Shown in pieces: positions 1-10,014 of a DNA stretch of 64,000 bases (its first letter is position 1; each line of letters starts with the position of its first letter). The DNA comes from Cupriavidus gilardii (GTDB lineage Bacteria; Pseudomonadota; Gammaproteobacteria; Burkholderiales; Burkholderiaceae): assembly GCF_013314895.1 (NCBI RefSeq), contig NZ_JABTYE010000005.1, forward strand, positions 244,770 to 308,769, given 5' to 3'. The position numbers and the translations under genes are program-made. Below the pieces are notes generated by a model. The model saw only the letters and a list, made by a program, of their open reading frames with translations, was not told the DNA's origin and did no database searches.

Positions 1-210
1 GGCCGGCTGCAACGCGCGAAGGCGCATCTGCGCGAGCGGCGCATCGCCAGCGCCGAACCCGGTCATGCGCTCGAACCGGTGCCGCGGGAAAGGACGCGGC
101 GCAATGCACGTCCGGCGGGAAAGCCCGCGGCAAAGCCGGCATCGAAAGCAGAAGCAAAGGCGGCAGCAAAGCCCGTTGCACGTCGCGCGGCCAGGCGTCA
201 GCAGGCATAA
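1..210 (+). CDS. C-terminal fragment of an unidentified protein
   Basis: Frame 1 is open from the window edge to a TAA at 208-210 and gives the last 69 residues of a protein. The fragment starts with a helical basic stretch (RLQRAKAHLRERRIAS) and ends in a low-complexity Ala/Lys/Arg/Pro tail (repeats of the type KPAAKPASKAEAKAAAK). Such tails are common at the C-termini of high-GC betaproteobacterial nucleic-acid-binding proteins, but no family can be named from the visible part. It converges on comEC, whose stop lies 25 bp downstream. Confidence 0.5.
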   Translation, partial: GRLQRAKAHLRERRIASAEPGHALEPVPRERTRRNARPAGKPAAKPASKAEAKAAAKPVARRAARRQQA

Positions 211-235
211 GCAGGGCTCGGCCAGCGCCAAACCC

Positions 236-2773
236 TCACTCCGGCGCATCGGGCGCCGGCCGCCAGTAGCGCCGCGCCTGCTGCCGGAACGGCGCGATCG
301 CGATGCCGTTCCGATCGGCGAGCAGTTCGACCGCGCCAGTGCGATCGCTGCGGTAACGCGCAATGCCGCGGCGCCCATAGCGCGCCCACACCTGCGCATG
401 CGGATGCCGGTAGCGGTTGCGATAGCCGAGCTGGAACACCGCCGCCGCGGGGCCGACCGCTTCGAGCAACTCGTCGCTGGACGAAGTGCGGCTGCCATGG
501 TGCGGCACCAGCAGCAGGTCCGCACGCAGCGCATCGGGCGGCAGGCGCCCGACCATCGCCAGTTCGGCGGCGCGATCGATATCGCCGGTCAGCAGCATCG
601 CCGCATCGGGGCTCGAGATCCGCAGCACGCAACTGCGCGCATTGCTGCCGATCGTCGCGTCGTCGCCCTGCCCCGGCAACGGATGCAGCAATTCGAAGCG
701 CACGCCGTCCCATTGCCACGCGATGCCCGCCGCGCAGACCTCGCCGACATCCGGCGCGACACCGGGCGGCAATTGCCACAGCGGATGGCCGCGCGGCAAC
801 GACGCCCACATGCGGCGCACGGGCAGCGCTGCCATGACATCGCGCGCGCCGCCGGCGTGGTCGGCATCCTCGTGGCTGATCACGAGCGCATCGAGCGCAT
901 GCACGCCGATCGCGCGCAGGAACGGCACCACCACGCGCTCGCCGGCGCTCGGCCGCGGTGAGTCTGCCGGGCCATAGGCCGGCCCCGTGTCGTACAGCAG
1001 CCGGTGGCGGCGGGTTTCGATCAGCACCGCGGCGCCCTGCCCCACGTCGAGCGCGGTAGCGCGGAAGGCGGCGGCCGGCAACGGTGCGCGACCGCTCGAC
1101 AGCATCGGGATCAGCAGCACCAGTCCATGCACGCGCCACGCCCAGCCGAAGGCGCGCGGCGCCAGCAGCACCGCCGTGCCGAGCATCGCCAGGGCGAGTT
1201 CGACGGTGTCGGGCCGCGCCGCCTGCCAGACCGCCCAATTCGGCGCCGCCAGCCGGACCAGCACCGCGGCGAGCCACACCATCGCCTGATGCGCGAGCGT
1301 CAGCAGCAGCGCGGCCAACATGGCGACGGCAGCGCCGATCGGCCAGTCCGCCGGCCACAGGGTCAGCAACGCCGCGCCTAATGCCAGCGGCGTCACCGCC
1401 AGGCTGACCAGCGGAATCGCCAGCGCATTGGCCAGCGGCGACACCACCGACACCTGCTGGAACAACAGCAGCGTCGGCGGCAGCAGCCCGACGGTCACGG
1501 CCCATTGCGTGCGCACCGCCTCCGCCAGATGCCGACGCAGGCGATGCCAGCGCAATTGCCAGGCCGCCCGCTGCGACGGGTCGGCGCCGGGTGCCGCCAC
1601 GGTCCGCTGCGATGCCGCCAGAAAGATCGCCGCGACCGCGCCGAACGACAGCCAGAATCCCGCCGCCCGCACCGCCCAGGGATCCAGCGCGATTGCCGCC
1701 GCCGCGGCCCACGCCAGCACCAGCGAAGCCGGCGGCCGGCGCTGCCACCACAGCGCCAGCGCGGCCACGGCAACCATCGCGACCGTGCGTTGCGCCGGCA
1801 CCTCCATGCCGGACAGCAGGCCATAGGCCAACGCGGCGGCCACCGCGACCAGCGCCGCCGCGCGCTGGGCGGGACATCGCAATGGCAACGGCCGCCGCAG
1901 CCATCTGCCCAGGCCGAACGAGCGCCGCCACAGCGCCCGCGCCAGCACGCCGGCCAAGCCGGAAATCATCGTGATATGCAGCCCCGAAATGCTGACCAGA
2001 TGGCCGATTCCGGTGCGGGTGAACCAGCGCCACTGTTCGGCGGCGATGCCGCTTTGGTCGCCGATCGCCAGCGCCACCAGCACGCCGGCGAACGGCGCAT
2101 CGGCCGGCATCACCGCCAGCATGCGCGCGCGCATCCGGGCGCGCCAGCGCGCGATGCGCCAGGCAGGCCGCAGCGGCACCTGCGCTGCGGGGCGGCTCGC
2201 CAGCACGTAGCCGGTCGCACCGATGCCTCGCTGCAGCAGCCAGTACTCGTAGTCGAAGCCATGCGGATTGGCGAGGCCATGCGGCCGCTTCAGCCGCACG
2301 GTCAGCGCCAGCCGCGTACCGGGCAGCAGATCGGGCGGCGCCTGTTGCCAGCCGAGCGACAGCAACGCGGGCAAACCGGCCGGGTGCTTGCCGTCGACGG
2401 TGAGGTTGAAGCGCACGCCCTGACTACTGCCGGTCGGCAGGCTGGACACCACGCCGGTCAGCGACAGCGCCACGCCCTCCAGTTCGGGAACGAGCCGCTC
2501 CGCCAGCCGACGCTCGGCGCGCCATGCCGCCCAGGCCGCGCCAAGCATCGCCGCGGCGAGCACGGTCGCCAGCAAGCGGGCACCAATGACCAGCGAGGAA
2601 GACGGCAAGGGCCCGGCTGCGGACGGCGCGCGTCGTTCGGCCAACGGCGACAGCGCGAGCAGCACGCCAAGCGCCGCCAGCGCGGCGATCATGCTGATCG
2701 AAGCAGCCGGCAGCGCGGGCAGCTGCTGCACCAGCCAGCAACCCGCCACGAACGCGCACAAGGTCAGGCGCAT
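236..2773 (-). CDS. comEC: ComEC/Rec2 DNA-uptake channel protein
   Basis: Inner-membrane protein of natural transformation, thought to carry the incoming single strand across the cytoplasmic membrane. The 845-residue product has the full three-part layout. The N-terminus is hydrophobic with a soluble OB-like segment. A multi-helix competence domain carries the signature SISGLHITMISG near residue 255. The C-terminal metallo-beta-lactamase-like domain holds ALDVGQG and the metal motif SHEDADHAGG near residue 635. The ligands look intact, so a nuclease role is possible. The start is the ATG at 2773, giving an N-terminal membrane segment of normal length. A short tandem repeat lies 30 bp upstream. 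The family call is firm. Whether the organism is naturally competent cannot be told from one gene. Confidence 0.93.
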   Translation of the reverse strand: MRLTLCAFVAGCWLVQQLPALPAASISMIAALAALGVLLALSPLAERRAPSAAGPLPSSSLVIGARLLATVLAAAMLGAAWAAWRAERRLAERLVPELEGVALSLTGVVSSLPTGSSQGVRFNLTVDGKHPAGLPALLSLGWQQAPPDLLPGTRLALTVRLKRPHGLANPHGFDYEYWLLQRGIGATGYVLASRPAAQVPLRPAWRIARWRARMRARMLAVMPADAPFAGVLVALAIGDQSGIAAEQWRWFTRTGIGHLVSISGLHITMISGLAGVLARALWRRSFGLGRWLRRPLPLRCPAQRAAALVAVAAALAYGLLSGMEVPAQRTVAMVAVAALALWWQRRPPASLVLAWAAAAAIALDPWAVRAAGFWLSFGAVAAIFLAASQRTVAAPGADPSQRAAWQLRWHRLRRHLAEAVRTQWAVTVGLLPPTLLLFQQVSVVSPLANALAIPLVSLAVTPLALGAALLTLWPADWPIGAAVAMLAALLLTLAHQAMVWLAAVLVRLAAPNWAVWQAARPDTVELALAMLGTAVLLAPRAFGWAWRVHGLVLLIPMLSSGRAPLPAAAFRATALDVGQGAAVLIETRRHRLLYDTGPAYGPADSPRPSAGERVVVPFLRAIGVHALDALVISHEDADHAGGARDVMAALPVRRMWASLPRGHPLWQLPPGVAPDVGEVCAAGIAWQWDGVRFELLHPLPGQGDDATIGSNARSCVLRISSPDAAMLLTGDIDRAAELAMVGRLPPDALRADLLLVPHHGSRTSSSDELLEAVGPAAAVFQLGYRNRYRHPHAQVWARYGRRGIARYRSDRTGAVELLADRNGIAIAPFRQQARRYWRPAPDAPE

Positions 2774-2802
2774 CGCCGCGCCGGCAACGCCGCGTCGGAA
2801 AA

Positions 2803-2838
2803 GACTGCAAGGACTGGAAGGACCGGAAGGACTGGAAG
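2803..2838. repeat. 9-bp tandem repeat upstream of comEC
   Basis: Four head-to-tail 9-bp units, GACTGCAAG, GACTGGAAG, GACCGGAAG and GACTGGAAG, followed by a partial fifth. They sit 30 bp before the comEC start. The unit length is a multiple of three, so copy-number change would not shift a frame running through it. Confidence 0.85.
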
Positions 2839-2915
2839 GACCGCAGACATGCTCGCCCTCGTTCGGAGGATGACAATGCCTGCGTTTATACCGCCGGGCG
2901 GCAGCCCGAAACTTG

Positions 2916-3758
2916 TCAGTCCGTCACGGCGGAGGCTGGGGCCATGGTGGCCGCAAAGGCCGCCAGGCGAGGCAGCGCGTCGACCGCGTTGCGCCAGGTC
3001 GCCCGGGCCAACGCTTCGGCATCGATGCGGCGCAATTCGCCCAGCACGCGCGCGACGCCCGCCACCTCGGCCGGCGTGTTGCGCACCTTGCGCTGTTCGC
3101 CGAACTGGTCGTCGGTCAGCCAGGATGGGGCGATGTCAGGCGCATCGGTCTCGAGCACCAGCGCCTCGAGCGGCAGCTCCACCGCCAGCCGCCGGATCTG
3201 CCGCGCCCGGCTGAAGGTCAGATTGCCGCCGAAGCCGAGCTTGAACCCCTGTTCGACGAAGCGCTCGGCCTGCTGCGTGCTGCCGTTGAAGGCATGCGCG
3301 ATGCCGCGCCGCACGCCGACGCGCCGCAACTGCGCGGCGACCTGGTCCTGCGACTTGCGGACATGCAGCAGCACCGGCAGATCGAAGTCGCGCGCGATCT
3401 TCAGCTGCTCGATGTAGAGCCAGGTCTGGCGTTCCGCATCGAGGCCCGGCACGAAAAAATCGAGCCCGATCTCGCCGATGCCGACGAAGCGAGGATCGGG
3501 CAGCGCGGCCACGACCTCGTGCCGCAGGACGTCGATGTCGGACTGCCCCGCCCCGGGCGTGCACAGCGGATGGATGCCGAGCGCGTAGACGCATGCCGGA
3601 TGGCGATGCGCCAGAGCGCGCACCGCGGCGAAGTTCGACACCGCCACCGCCGGCAGCACGATGCCGCTGACACCGGCCGCGGCCGCGCCTGCGATCACCG
3701 CGTCGCGGTCCTCATCGAACTCGGCCGCGTCGAGATGGCAATGGGTGTCAATCCACAT
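2916..3758 (-). CDS. TatD-family metal-dependent hydrolase/DNase
   Basis: A 280-residue TIM-barrel amidohydrolase of the TatD family; characterised members are Mg-dependent 3'-5' exonucleases or DNases. The family motifs appear in order: DTHCHLD at the N-terminus, GEIGLD in the middle, LLHVRKS, HAFNGS, and ETDAPDIAPSW near the C-terminus. The start is the ATG at 3758, which places MWIDTHCHLD exactly at the usual N-terminus of the family. The gene follows lolD by 23 bp on the same strand, so it is probably the third gene of a lolC-lolD-tatD transcription unit. Which TatD paralogue this is cannot be decided here. Confidence 0.93.
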   Translation of the reverse strand: MWIDTHCHLDAAEFDEDRDAVIAGAAAAGVSGIVLPAVAVSNFAAVRALAHRHPACVYALGIHPLCTPGAGQSDIDVLRHEVVAALPDPRFVGIGEIGLDFFVPGLDAERQTWLYIEQLKIARDFDLPVLLHVRKSQDQVAAQLRRVGVRRGIAHAFNGSTQQAERFVEQGFKLGFGGNLTFSRARQIRRLAVELPLEALVLETDAPDIAPSWLTDDQFGEQRKVRNTPAEVAGVARVLGELRRIDAEALARATWRNAVDALPRLAAFAATMAPASAVTD

Positions 3759-3781
3759 CGGCGATGCGCTCCGGCGCGGCT

Positions 3782-4540
3782 TCAGCGTTCGCGATGCAGA
3801 TGGCCGTCGCGCAGCCGCAGCACGCGGTCGCAACGATTGGCCAGATCGAGATCGTGCGTGACGATCACGAAGCTGGTGCCCAGTGTGCGCGACAGCTCCA
3901 GCATCAGGTCGTAGACGCCGCCGGCAGTGTGGTCGTCGAGGTTGCCGGTGGGCTCGTCGGCCAGCACGCAGGCCGGCTGCCCCACCAGCGCCCGCGCGAT
4001 CGCCACGCGCTGCCGCTCGCCGCCCGACAGTTCGCCCGGCCGATGCTTCGCGCGCTCGCCCAGGCCCACGCGGGCCAGCATCGCCTGCGCGGCCTGGCGC
4101 GCTTCGGCCTGGCGCAGGCCGCGGATGCGCATCGGCATCGCGACGTTGTCCAGCGCGGTGAACTCGGGCAGCAGATGGTGGAACTGGTAGACGAAGCCCA
4201 GGGAGCGGTTGCGCACCAGATTGCGCTCGGTCTCGCGCAGATCGGTGAAGGGCTTGCCGAGCAACGCGACGCTGCCCGAATCGGGATTGTCGAGCCCGCC
4301 CAGCACATGCAGCAGCGTGCTTTTGCCCGAGCCGGAGGCGCCGACGATGGCGACCTTTTCGCCGGCATCGATGCGCAGATCGACGCCGCGCAACACCTCG
4401 ACATCGAGCCCGCCCTGGCGGAAACGCTTGCACAGCCCCTGCGCGGTGAGGATCGGCTGCGCGGCTGCGGCAGTGCCCGCCGGCGTGGCCGCGGGCGTGG
4501 CATCGGGGGAAGCGGTGCGGTTCAGGATGGCCTCACTCAT
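3782..4540 (-). CDS. lolD: LolD, ATPase of the lipoprotein-releasing ABC transporter
   Basis: Cytoplasmic ATPase that powers release of outer-membrane lipoproteins from the inner membrane to LolA. The 252-residue protein has Walker A (GASGSGKST), the LolD-type Q-loop region [18 protein letters not shown], the signature LSGGERQR, Walker B ([12 protein letters not shown]) and the H-loop (VTHD). The first 27 residues are a low-complexity Ala/Pro/Thr extension before the conserved core. Its start overlaps the end of lolC by 8 bp (ATGAGTGA), which indicates translational coupling to its membrane partner. Confidence 0.96.
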   Translation of the reverse strand: MSEAILNRTASPDATPAATPAGTAAAAQPILTAQGLCKRFRQGGLDVEVLRGVDLRIDAGEKVAIVGASGSGKSTLLHVLGGLDNPDSGSVALLGKPFTDLRETERNLVRNRSLGFVYQFHHLLPEFTALDNVAMPMRIRGLRQAEARQAAQAMLARVGLGERAKHRPGELSGGERQRVAIARALVGQPACVLADEPTGNLDDHTAGGVYDLMLELSRTLGTSFVIVTHDLDLANRCDRVLRLRDGHLHRER

Positions 4541-5783
4541 AGCGCAGCGCCTCCGCGGGATTCACGCGGGCGGCGCGCCAGCTGGGATAGAGCGTGGCCA
4601 GGATGGCCAGCACGAAGGAAATGGTGCCGATGGTGGCGATGTCGTTCACGCGCGGGTCCGAGGGCAATTCGCTGATGAAATAGATGTCGCGGGGCAGGAA
4701 CTGGACCTGCAGGATCCGCTCGATGAAGGGCACGATCACGTCGATGTTGGTCGCGATCAGCGTACCGCCGAGCACGCCGAGCACGGTGCCGATGAAGCCG
4801 ATCGCCACGCCCTGCACGATGAAGATGCGCATGATCGAGCCGGGCTGCGCGCCCATGGTGCGCAGGATCGCGATATCGGCCTGCTTGTCGGTGACCGTCA
4901 TCACCAGCGTCGACACCAGATTGAAGGCCGCCACCGCAATGATCAGCGTCAGGATGATGAACATCATCCGTTTCTCGGTCTGCACCGCAGCGAACCAGTT
5001 GCGGTTCTGCTTGGACCAGTCGCGCAGATAGAGCTCGCCCGACAGCGTGCCGGCCAGCGCGTCGGCGACCTGCGGGGCGCGCTGCATGTCGGACAGCTTC
5101 AGTCGCAGCCCGTTGGGACCGTCGAGCCGGAACAGCGTCTGCGCGTCCTGGATGTCGATCAACGCCAGCGCGCTGTCGAACTCGTAATGGCCCGACGAAA
5201 ACACGCCGACCACGGTGAACTGCTTGAGCCGCGGCAGCACGCCGGCGGGCGTGATGGTGCCCTGCGGGGCCACCAGCGCGACCTTGTCGCCCACGCTCAC
5301 GCCCATCGCCGCGGCCAGCTCGCCGCCGAGCACGATGCCGAAGCCGCCGGGCTGCAGCTCGGTCAGGCTGCCGCCCTTGAATTGCTTGCCGATGTCCGAG
5401 ACCTTCGGCTCCTCGGCCGGATCGACGCCGCGCAGCAGCACGCCGCGCACCACGTCGCCACGGGTCAGCATCGCCTGCGCGGCGACATAAGGCGCGGCGC
5501 CGATCACCTCCTTGTTGCGCATCGCCTCGGCGGCGGTGCGGCGCCAGTCCGGCAGCGTGGACGGGCCGATGACCTCGATATGCGCCAGCACCGACAGCAT
5601 GCGGTCACGCACCTCCTTCTGGAAGCCGTTCATTACCGACAGCACGACGATCAGCGCGGCCACGCCGAGCGCGATGCCGAGCATCGAAATCATCGAGATG
5701 AACGAGATGAAGGTATTGCGGCTGGCGCGTTTGCTGGCGCGGGTATAGCGCCAGCCGATCTGCCACTCGTAGGGAAAGTTCAA
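4533..5783 (-). CDS. lolC: LolC/LolE-type permease of the lipoprotein-releasing system
   Basis: Inner-membrane permease partner of LolD. The 416 residues follow the LolC/E plan. There is one N-terminal membrane helix ([20 protein letters not shown]), a large periplasmic domain, and three C-terminal helices in an FtsX/MacB-type region. It begins [14 protein letters not shown], typical of the family. The start codon is TTG at 5783. It is preceded by CACAGGAACCGTC, which contains AGGAA at proper spacing, and no in-frame ATG lies near. Only one permease gene is present, as in many betaproteobacteria where LolC probably forms a homodimer. Confidence 0.93.
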   Translation of the reverse strand: MNFPYEWQIGWRYTRASKRASRNTFISFISMISMLGIALGVAALIVVLSVMNGFQKEVRDRMLSVLAHIEVIGPSTLPDWRRTAAEAMRNKEVIGAAPYVAAQAMLTRGDVVRGVLLRGVDPAEEPKVSDIGKQFKGGSLTELQPGGFGIVLGGELAAAMGVSVGDKVALVAPQGTITPAGVLPRLKQFTVVGVFSSGHYEFDSALALIDIQDAQTLFRLDGPNGLRLKLSDMQRAPQVADALAGTLSGELYLRDWSKQNRNWFAAVQTEKRMMFIILTLIIAVAAFNLVSTLVMTVTDKQADIAILRTMGAQPGSIMRIFIVQGVAIGFIGTVLGVLGGTLIATNIDVIVPFIERILQVQFLPRDIYFISELPSDPRVNDIATIGTISFVLAILATLYPSWRAARVNPAEALRYE

Positions 5784-5939
5784 GACGGTTCCTGTGTTTC
5801 GTTGCCAACGCGCGCTGGGCGCCTGTCAGGCCGGATCGATGGGGCCGGCCGAGCCGCCATCGCGCCCCCGGCGCGTGCGCATTCCGCGCAAATCCGGCGC
5901 GAATTCGGTGAATCGGGACGCGCCGGCCAGCCGCGAGTT

Positions 5940-5945
5940 TACAAT
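5940..5945 (+). promoter_or_regulatory. Candidate -10 box (TACAAT) for the RpfE-like gene
   Basis: GTTTACAATC ends 10 bases before the ATG at 5956. No convincing -35 is visible at 16-18 bp. The same GTTTACAATC string occurs at the same distance before the DUF1841 gene at 31796, which strengthens the call. The predicted 5' untranslated region would be only a few bases. Confidence 0.4.
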
Positions 5946-5955
5946 CTCGCCAACC

Positions 5956-7104
5956 ATGACGACGCACCTGACCCTGATTGTGCCCTTTTCGGTCCCGCCC
6001 GGCGCGGATACCGAGGGCCTGGACGAGCCGAACGGCGCCGGTGGCGGCATTGCCGGCGCCCTGCTGCGGCAGTTGGAGTTGCCCGCGCTAGGAAAGTTGC
6101 TGACGCGCGCCGGCGCCAGTGCGCGCGAGCGCCACGGCGCCGGCTACGACCCGACCGGGCTGCGCTCCCTGCCGCATGAGCGCTGGCTGGCGGCGCGCGC
6201 GGGGCTCGACACCGCGCGCGTGCCCACCGCGCCCTACATGCGGCTGGCCGACCATCAACATGCCGGCGCCGCCCCCGGCCGCGACGATCGGCGCTGGGTC
6301 TGCCTGCAGCCGGTCCATATCCATGCCGCGCGCGATCATCTGGTGCTGATGGACCCCGCGCTGCTGACGCTGGAGCCGGCGGAGTCGGCCGCGCTGCGCG
6401 AGGCGATCGCGCCGCTGCTGAACGATTCCGGCATCGCGCTCGACGCGCCGCACCCCGGACGCTGGTATCTGCCCGAAGCCGTGTTCGGCCCGCTTGACGC
6501 CACGCCGCCGCTGCGCGCCGCCGGCCGCAATATCGATGTCTGGATGCAGTCCGGCCCGCGCGAGCGCGACTGGCGGCGGCTGCAGAACGAGATCCAGATG
6601 ACCTGGTTCGACCATCCGGTCAACCAGGCGCGCGAGGCCCGCGGCGCGCTGCCCGTCAACTCGGTCTGGCTGCACGGCGGCGGCGCGCTGCAGGCGGTGC
6701 CGCGGCTCGCCGATACGGTGCTCGGCGACGATCCGCTGCTGCGCGGGCTGGCGCTGGCGGGCGGCGCCGCATGCCTGCCCTTGCCGCCCTCGCTGGCATC
6801 GCTGGCATCGCTGCAGGCGGACGGCACCGCGATGGCGCTGCTCGATGCCTGCGCCTCGCCCTATATCGCCGAGGACTGGGGCAGCTGGATCGAGCGGCTG
6901 CATGCGCTCGAGGCCGACTGGTTTGCGCCCGCGCTGGCCGCGCTCGAAGCGGGCCGACTGCAGGCCTTGACGCTGGTGCTCGGCGGCGACGACCATCACG
7001 CCGAATTCACCGTGCGCCGCGGCGACCTGCGCAAGTTCTGGCGCGGCATGGGCATGCGCGGCGACTGGCGCGCGCTGCTGTCCGATCTGGCCCTTGCCGC
7101 ATGA
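5956..7104 (+). CDS. RpfE-like / phosphoglycerate-mutase-like conserved protein upstream of recJ
   Basis: A 382-residue cytoplasmic protein conserved next to recJ in many Burkholderiales and xanthomonads. It is variously annotated as RpfE-like regulator or cofactor-independent phosphoglycerate mutase-like. Visible blocks are LTLIVPFSVPPG at the N-terminus, WVCLQPVHIHAARDHLVLMDP in the middle, and RRLQNEIQMTWFDHPVN followed by NSVWLHGGG. No signal peptide or membrane segment is present. The start is the ATG at 5956; the open frame extends upstream but the extra residues are not family-like. The biochemical function is unknown, and the mutase label should not be read as a demonstrated activity. 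Confidence 0.8.
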   Translation: MTTHLTLIVPFSVPPGADTEGLDEPNGAGGGIAGALLRQLELPALGKLLTRAGASARERHGAGYDPTGLRSLPHERWLAARAGLDTARVPTAPYMRLADHQHAGAAPGRDDRRWVCLQPVHIHAARDHLVLMDPALLTLEPAESAALREAIAPLLNDSGIALDAPHPGRWYLPEAVFGPLDATPPLRAAGRNIDVWMQSGPRERDWRRLQNEIQMTWFDHPVNQAREARGALPVNSVWLHGGGALQAVPRLADTVLGDDPLLRGLALAGGAACLPLPPSLASLASLQADGTAMALLDACASPYIAEDWGSWIERLHALEADWFAPALAALEAGRLQALTLVLGGDDHHAEFTVRRGDLRKFWRGMGMRGDWRALLSDLALAA

Positions 7105-7186
7105 GCGCGACCATGCCGATTCCGCTTCGTCCATCCTGCCGGCTTCGTCCGGTCGGCCGCCGCCCCGGCCCCTGCTTCGCTTTCGA

Positions 7187-7222
7187 CGCTATCGTCGCTA
7201 TCGTGGCTATCGTCGCTATCGT
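7187..7222. repeat. 9-bp tandem repeat upstream of recJ
   Basis: Four units, CGCTATCGT, CGCTATCGT, GGCTATCGT and CGCTATCGT, end 9 bp before the recJ ATG. This position would place the array in the 5' leader of recJ, close to the ribosome-binding region. Confidence 0.85.
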
Positions 7223-7231
7223 TCCGATCCC

Positions 7232-8929
7232 ATGACCCGCATCGCGATCCGCCCCCACCAGCCCGACCACGCCAGCGCGCTCGCCGCGCTGGGCCTGCAT
7301 CCGACGCTGGCGCGCATCCTGTCGGCGCGCGGCGTCTCCCATGCGCGCGAGCTCGCCACCGACCTGCCCGAGCTGGTGGCGCCGCAGGCGATGAAGGGCA
7401 TTGACCGCGCCGCGGTCTATCTGGCCGATGCGATCGCGGCGCGCCGCCGGCTGCTGATCGTCGCCGACTACGACTGCGACGGCGCCACCGCCTGCGCGGT
7501 CGGCGTGCGCGGTTTGCGCATGCTCGGCGCCCAGGTCGACTACATCGTGCCGAACCGCTTCGAATACGGCTACGGCCTGACGCCGGAGATCGTCGCGCTG
7601 GCGGCGCAGCGCAATCCGGACGTGATCGTCACCGTCGACAACGGCATCGCGAGCGTCGATGGCGTGGCCGCGGCCAATGCGCGCGGCATCGACGTGGTGG
7701 TGACCGACCACCATCTGCCCGGCGACCAGCTGCCCGACGCCGCGGTCATCGTCAATCCGAACCAGCCGGGCTGCGGCTTTCCCAGCAAGAATCTGGCGGG
7801 CGTCGGCGTGATGTTCTACGTGCTGCTGGCGCTGCGCGCGGAACTGCGCCAGCGCGGCGTCTTCACGCCGGCCAGTCAGCCGCGGCTGGACACGCTGCTC
7901 GATCTGGTCGCGCTCGGCACCGTGGCGGACGTGGTCAAGCTCGACACCAACAACCGCATCCTGGTCGCGCAGGGGCTCAAGCGCATGCGCGCGGGCCGGA
8001 TGCACGCGGGCGTCGCCGCCCTGTTCCGCGCCGCCGGGCGCGAGGCCAGCCGCGCCACCACCTTCGATCTCGGCTTTGGGCTGGGACCGCGGCTGAACGC
8101 TGCCGGACGGCTCGCCGACATGTCGCTCGGCATCGAATGCCTGCTCAGCGACGACGCCGAGCGCGCCTGGGAGATTGCCCAGCAGCTCGATGCGATGAAC
8201 CGCGAGCGGCGCGATATCGAGGCCGGCATGCAGCAGGAAGCGCTGCAGATCCTGGAACGTCCGCTCGACGGGCTCGACCCGTCGTCTCGCTTTACCGTCA
8301 GCGTGTTCAACGACACCTGGCATCAGGGCGTGATCGGCATCGTGGCGTCGCGGCTCAAGGAGAAATTCCATCGCCCGACCATCACCTTCGCGCCGGGCGA
8401 CGAGGCCACCATCAAGGGCTCGGGCCGCTCGATTCCGGGCTTTCATCTGCGCGATGCGCTCGATCTCGTGTCCAAACGCCATCCCGGTCTGCTGGTCAAG
8501 TTCGGCGGCCATGCGATGGCGGCCGGCCTGACGCTGCGCGCGGGCGATTTCGAGCGCTTCATGGACGCGTTCGAAGGCATCGGCCGCGAATGGCTGACCG
8601 ACGATCACCTCGCCCGCGTGATCGAGACCGACGGCGAGATCGAGGACCACTGCTTCGATCCGGCATTCGTCTCGCTGCTCGAGCAGCAGGTATGGGGTCA
8701 GGGCTTTCCGCCGCCGACCTTCTGCGGGGAATTCGACGTGCTGCGCCAGACCGTGCTCAAGGGCAAGCATCTGAAGCTGCAGCTGGGCCGCGGCAAGCGC
8801 CAGTTCGACGCGATCTGGTTCAACCACGCCGACACGCTGGGCGCCAGCGCGATGGTGGCCTACCGGCTGGACAACAACACCTTCAACGGCGTCACGCGCG
8901 TGCAGATGGTGATCGAGCACGCGCAGTAA
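7232..8929 (+). CDS. recJ: RecJ, single-stranded-DNA-specific 5'-3' exonuclease
   Basis: DHH-family nuclease of recombinational repair, mismatch repair and RecFOR gap processing. The 565-residue length is normal. The phosphoesterase motifs are intact: DYDCDGATA, VTVDNGI, VVTDHH (the DHH motif), then the DHHA1 motif KFGGHAMAAGLTL and a C-terminal OB-like domain. The ATG at 7232 gives the family-typical length. The frame is open further upstream only through the tandem repeat. There is no strong Shine-Dalgarno sequence, since the repeat occupies that region. Confidence 0.96.
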   Translation: MTRIAIRPHQPDHASALAALGLHPTLARILSARGVSHARELATDLPELVAPQAMKGIDRAAVYLADAIAARRRLLIVADYDCDGATACAVGVRGLRMLGAQVDYIVPNRFEYGYGLTPEIVALAAQRNPDVIVTVDNGIASVDGVAAANARGIDVVVTDHHLPGDQLPDAAVIVNPNQPGCGFPSKNLAGVGVMFYVLLALRAELRQRGVFTPASQPRLDTLLDLVALGTVADVVKLDTNNRILVAQGLKRMRAGRMHAGVAALFRAAGREASRATTFDLGFGLGPRLNAAGRLADMSLGIECLLSDDAERAWEIAQQLDAMNRERRDIEAGMQQEALQILERPLDGLDPSSRFTVSVFNDTWHQGVIGIVASRLKEKFHRPTITFAPGDEATIKGSGRSIPGFHLRDALDLVSKRHPGLLVKFGGHAMAAGLTLRAGDFERFMDAFEGIGREWLTDDHLARVIETDGEIEDHCFDPAFVSLLEQQVWGQGFPPPTFCGEFDVLRQTVLKGKHLKLQLGRGKRQFDAIWFNHADTLGASAMVAYRLDNNTFNGVTRVQMVIEHAQ

Positions 8930-8975
8930 GCGGAAATTCGCCGGCGCCTTCGGCGAACCGGCGATGACGTCGCGC

Positions 8976-9725
8976 TTACCCCCGCGCCGGCAGCATCGTG
9001 GCCGGATCGACCGGCTTGCCGTTGCCGCGCACCTCGAAATGCAGCTCGCTGGCCGCGGCGCCCATACGGCCGACCGCCTGCCCTGCCTGCACCTGCGCGC
9101 CTTCCTTGACCATCGGCTGATCGAGATTGCCGTAGACCGTCAGCCAGTCGTCGTTGTGCTTGACGATCACCAGCGTGCCATAGCCGCGCAGCGCGCCGAC
9201 ATGGATCGCCCAGCCCGACGCGGCCGCCCGCACCGTGCCGTTGGCCGGCACCGCGATGCGCAGGCCCTTGCTGGCCGGCGGCGCATAGCCCTGTGTGACG
9301 GTGCCATCGGCCGGCCATTGCAGCGCGATGCGGCTGGCGGGCGGTCGGCTCGACTGCGCCGCGGCGCGCGGGGTGTCCTCGACCGAGGTGGGACCGCTGG
9401 ACGAAGAGGACGCGGCCGCGGCACCGGCGGGCGGGCGCACGCGAATCAGCTGGCCGACCTCGATGCGGTCGCCGCTTGGCAGGCCGTTCCAGCGCACCAG
9501 GTCGCGCACCGAGCGGCGATGGCGGCGCGCGATCGAATACAGCGTGTCGCCCGAGCGCACCCGGTAGTAGCCGTCCGGCGCGGGGCCGCCCTCGCCCACC
9601 GTGCCACAGCCTGCCAGCGTCGCCAGCATCGTGGCGGCCAGCGCGGCGATGGCGCGCCGGCGGCCGATGGCGGGGACGGTCGGTGCGATCGCGGTCGGGA
9701 GGGTCGAAGTGGCTGGCATCGTCAT
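8976..9725 (-). CDS. NlpD-like lipoprotein with LysM and degenerate LytM (M23) domain
   Basis: Envelope lipoprotein, probably an activator of a cell-wall amidase during division. The 249 residues begin with a signal peptide ending in the lipobox LAGC near residue 30. A LysM domain follows (YYRVRSGDTLYSIARRH, then GDRIEVGQLIRV), then a Ser/Ala-rich linker and a C-terminal M23/LytM domain ending LHFEVRGNGKPVDP. The metal-binding HxxxD site is replaced (KGLRIAV) and only one His of the HxH motif remains. The domain is therefore predicted catalytically dead, as in E. coli NlpD. The start is the ATG at 9725, which gives a proper signal sequence. Confidence 0.88.
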   Translation of the reverse strand: MTMPATSTLPTAIAPTVPAIGRRRAIAALAATMLATLAGCGTVGEGGPAPDGYYRVRSGDTLYSIARRHRRSVRDLVRWNGLPSGDRIEVGQLIRVRPPAGAAAASSSSSGPTSVEDTPRAAAQSSRPPASRIALQWPADGTVTQGYAPPASKGLRIAVPANGTVRAAASGWAIHVGALRGYGTLVIVKHNDDWLTVYGNLDQPMVKEGAQVQAGQAVGRMGAAASELHFEVRGNGKPVDPATMLPARG

Positions 9726-9981
9726 GGCTGCATCGGAATCGGGGCGCCCTGCCGCGACATGGCCCTGGCGGACCGCGGCGGACGGGAACGGCGGGTGGAA
9801 ACGAAAGCGCGCCAGCGATGTAACGGTTGGCGCACCCGCAACTGTAGACCATCGGTCGCGGCCACAGTTCGGCGCCACCTCGGACATGCGCCGCGGCGCC
9901 GCGCCGGCAACGGTCGCGAAAGCCGCGCCGGCCGCGCGGCGCATTATCGGCCATCGCGCGGGGAATGCCGCCCCGTTCCGC

Positions 9982-9987
9982 TATAAT
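9982..9987 (+). promoter_or_regulatory. Candidate prfB promoter -10 (TATAAT)
   Basis: A consensus TATAAT occurs 27 bp before the prfB ATG in the region divergent from the NlpD-like gene. No clear TTGACA-like box is seen 16-18 bp upstream, so this rests on the -10 alone. Confidence 0.45.
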
Positions 9988-10014
9988 TCACGGTTTTCAA
10001 AGCGCAAGAACACC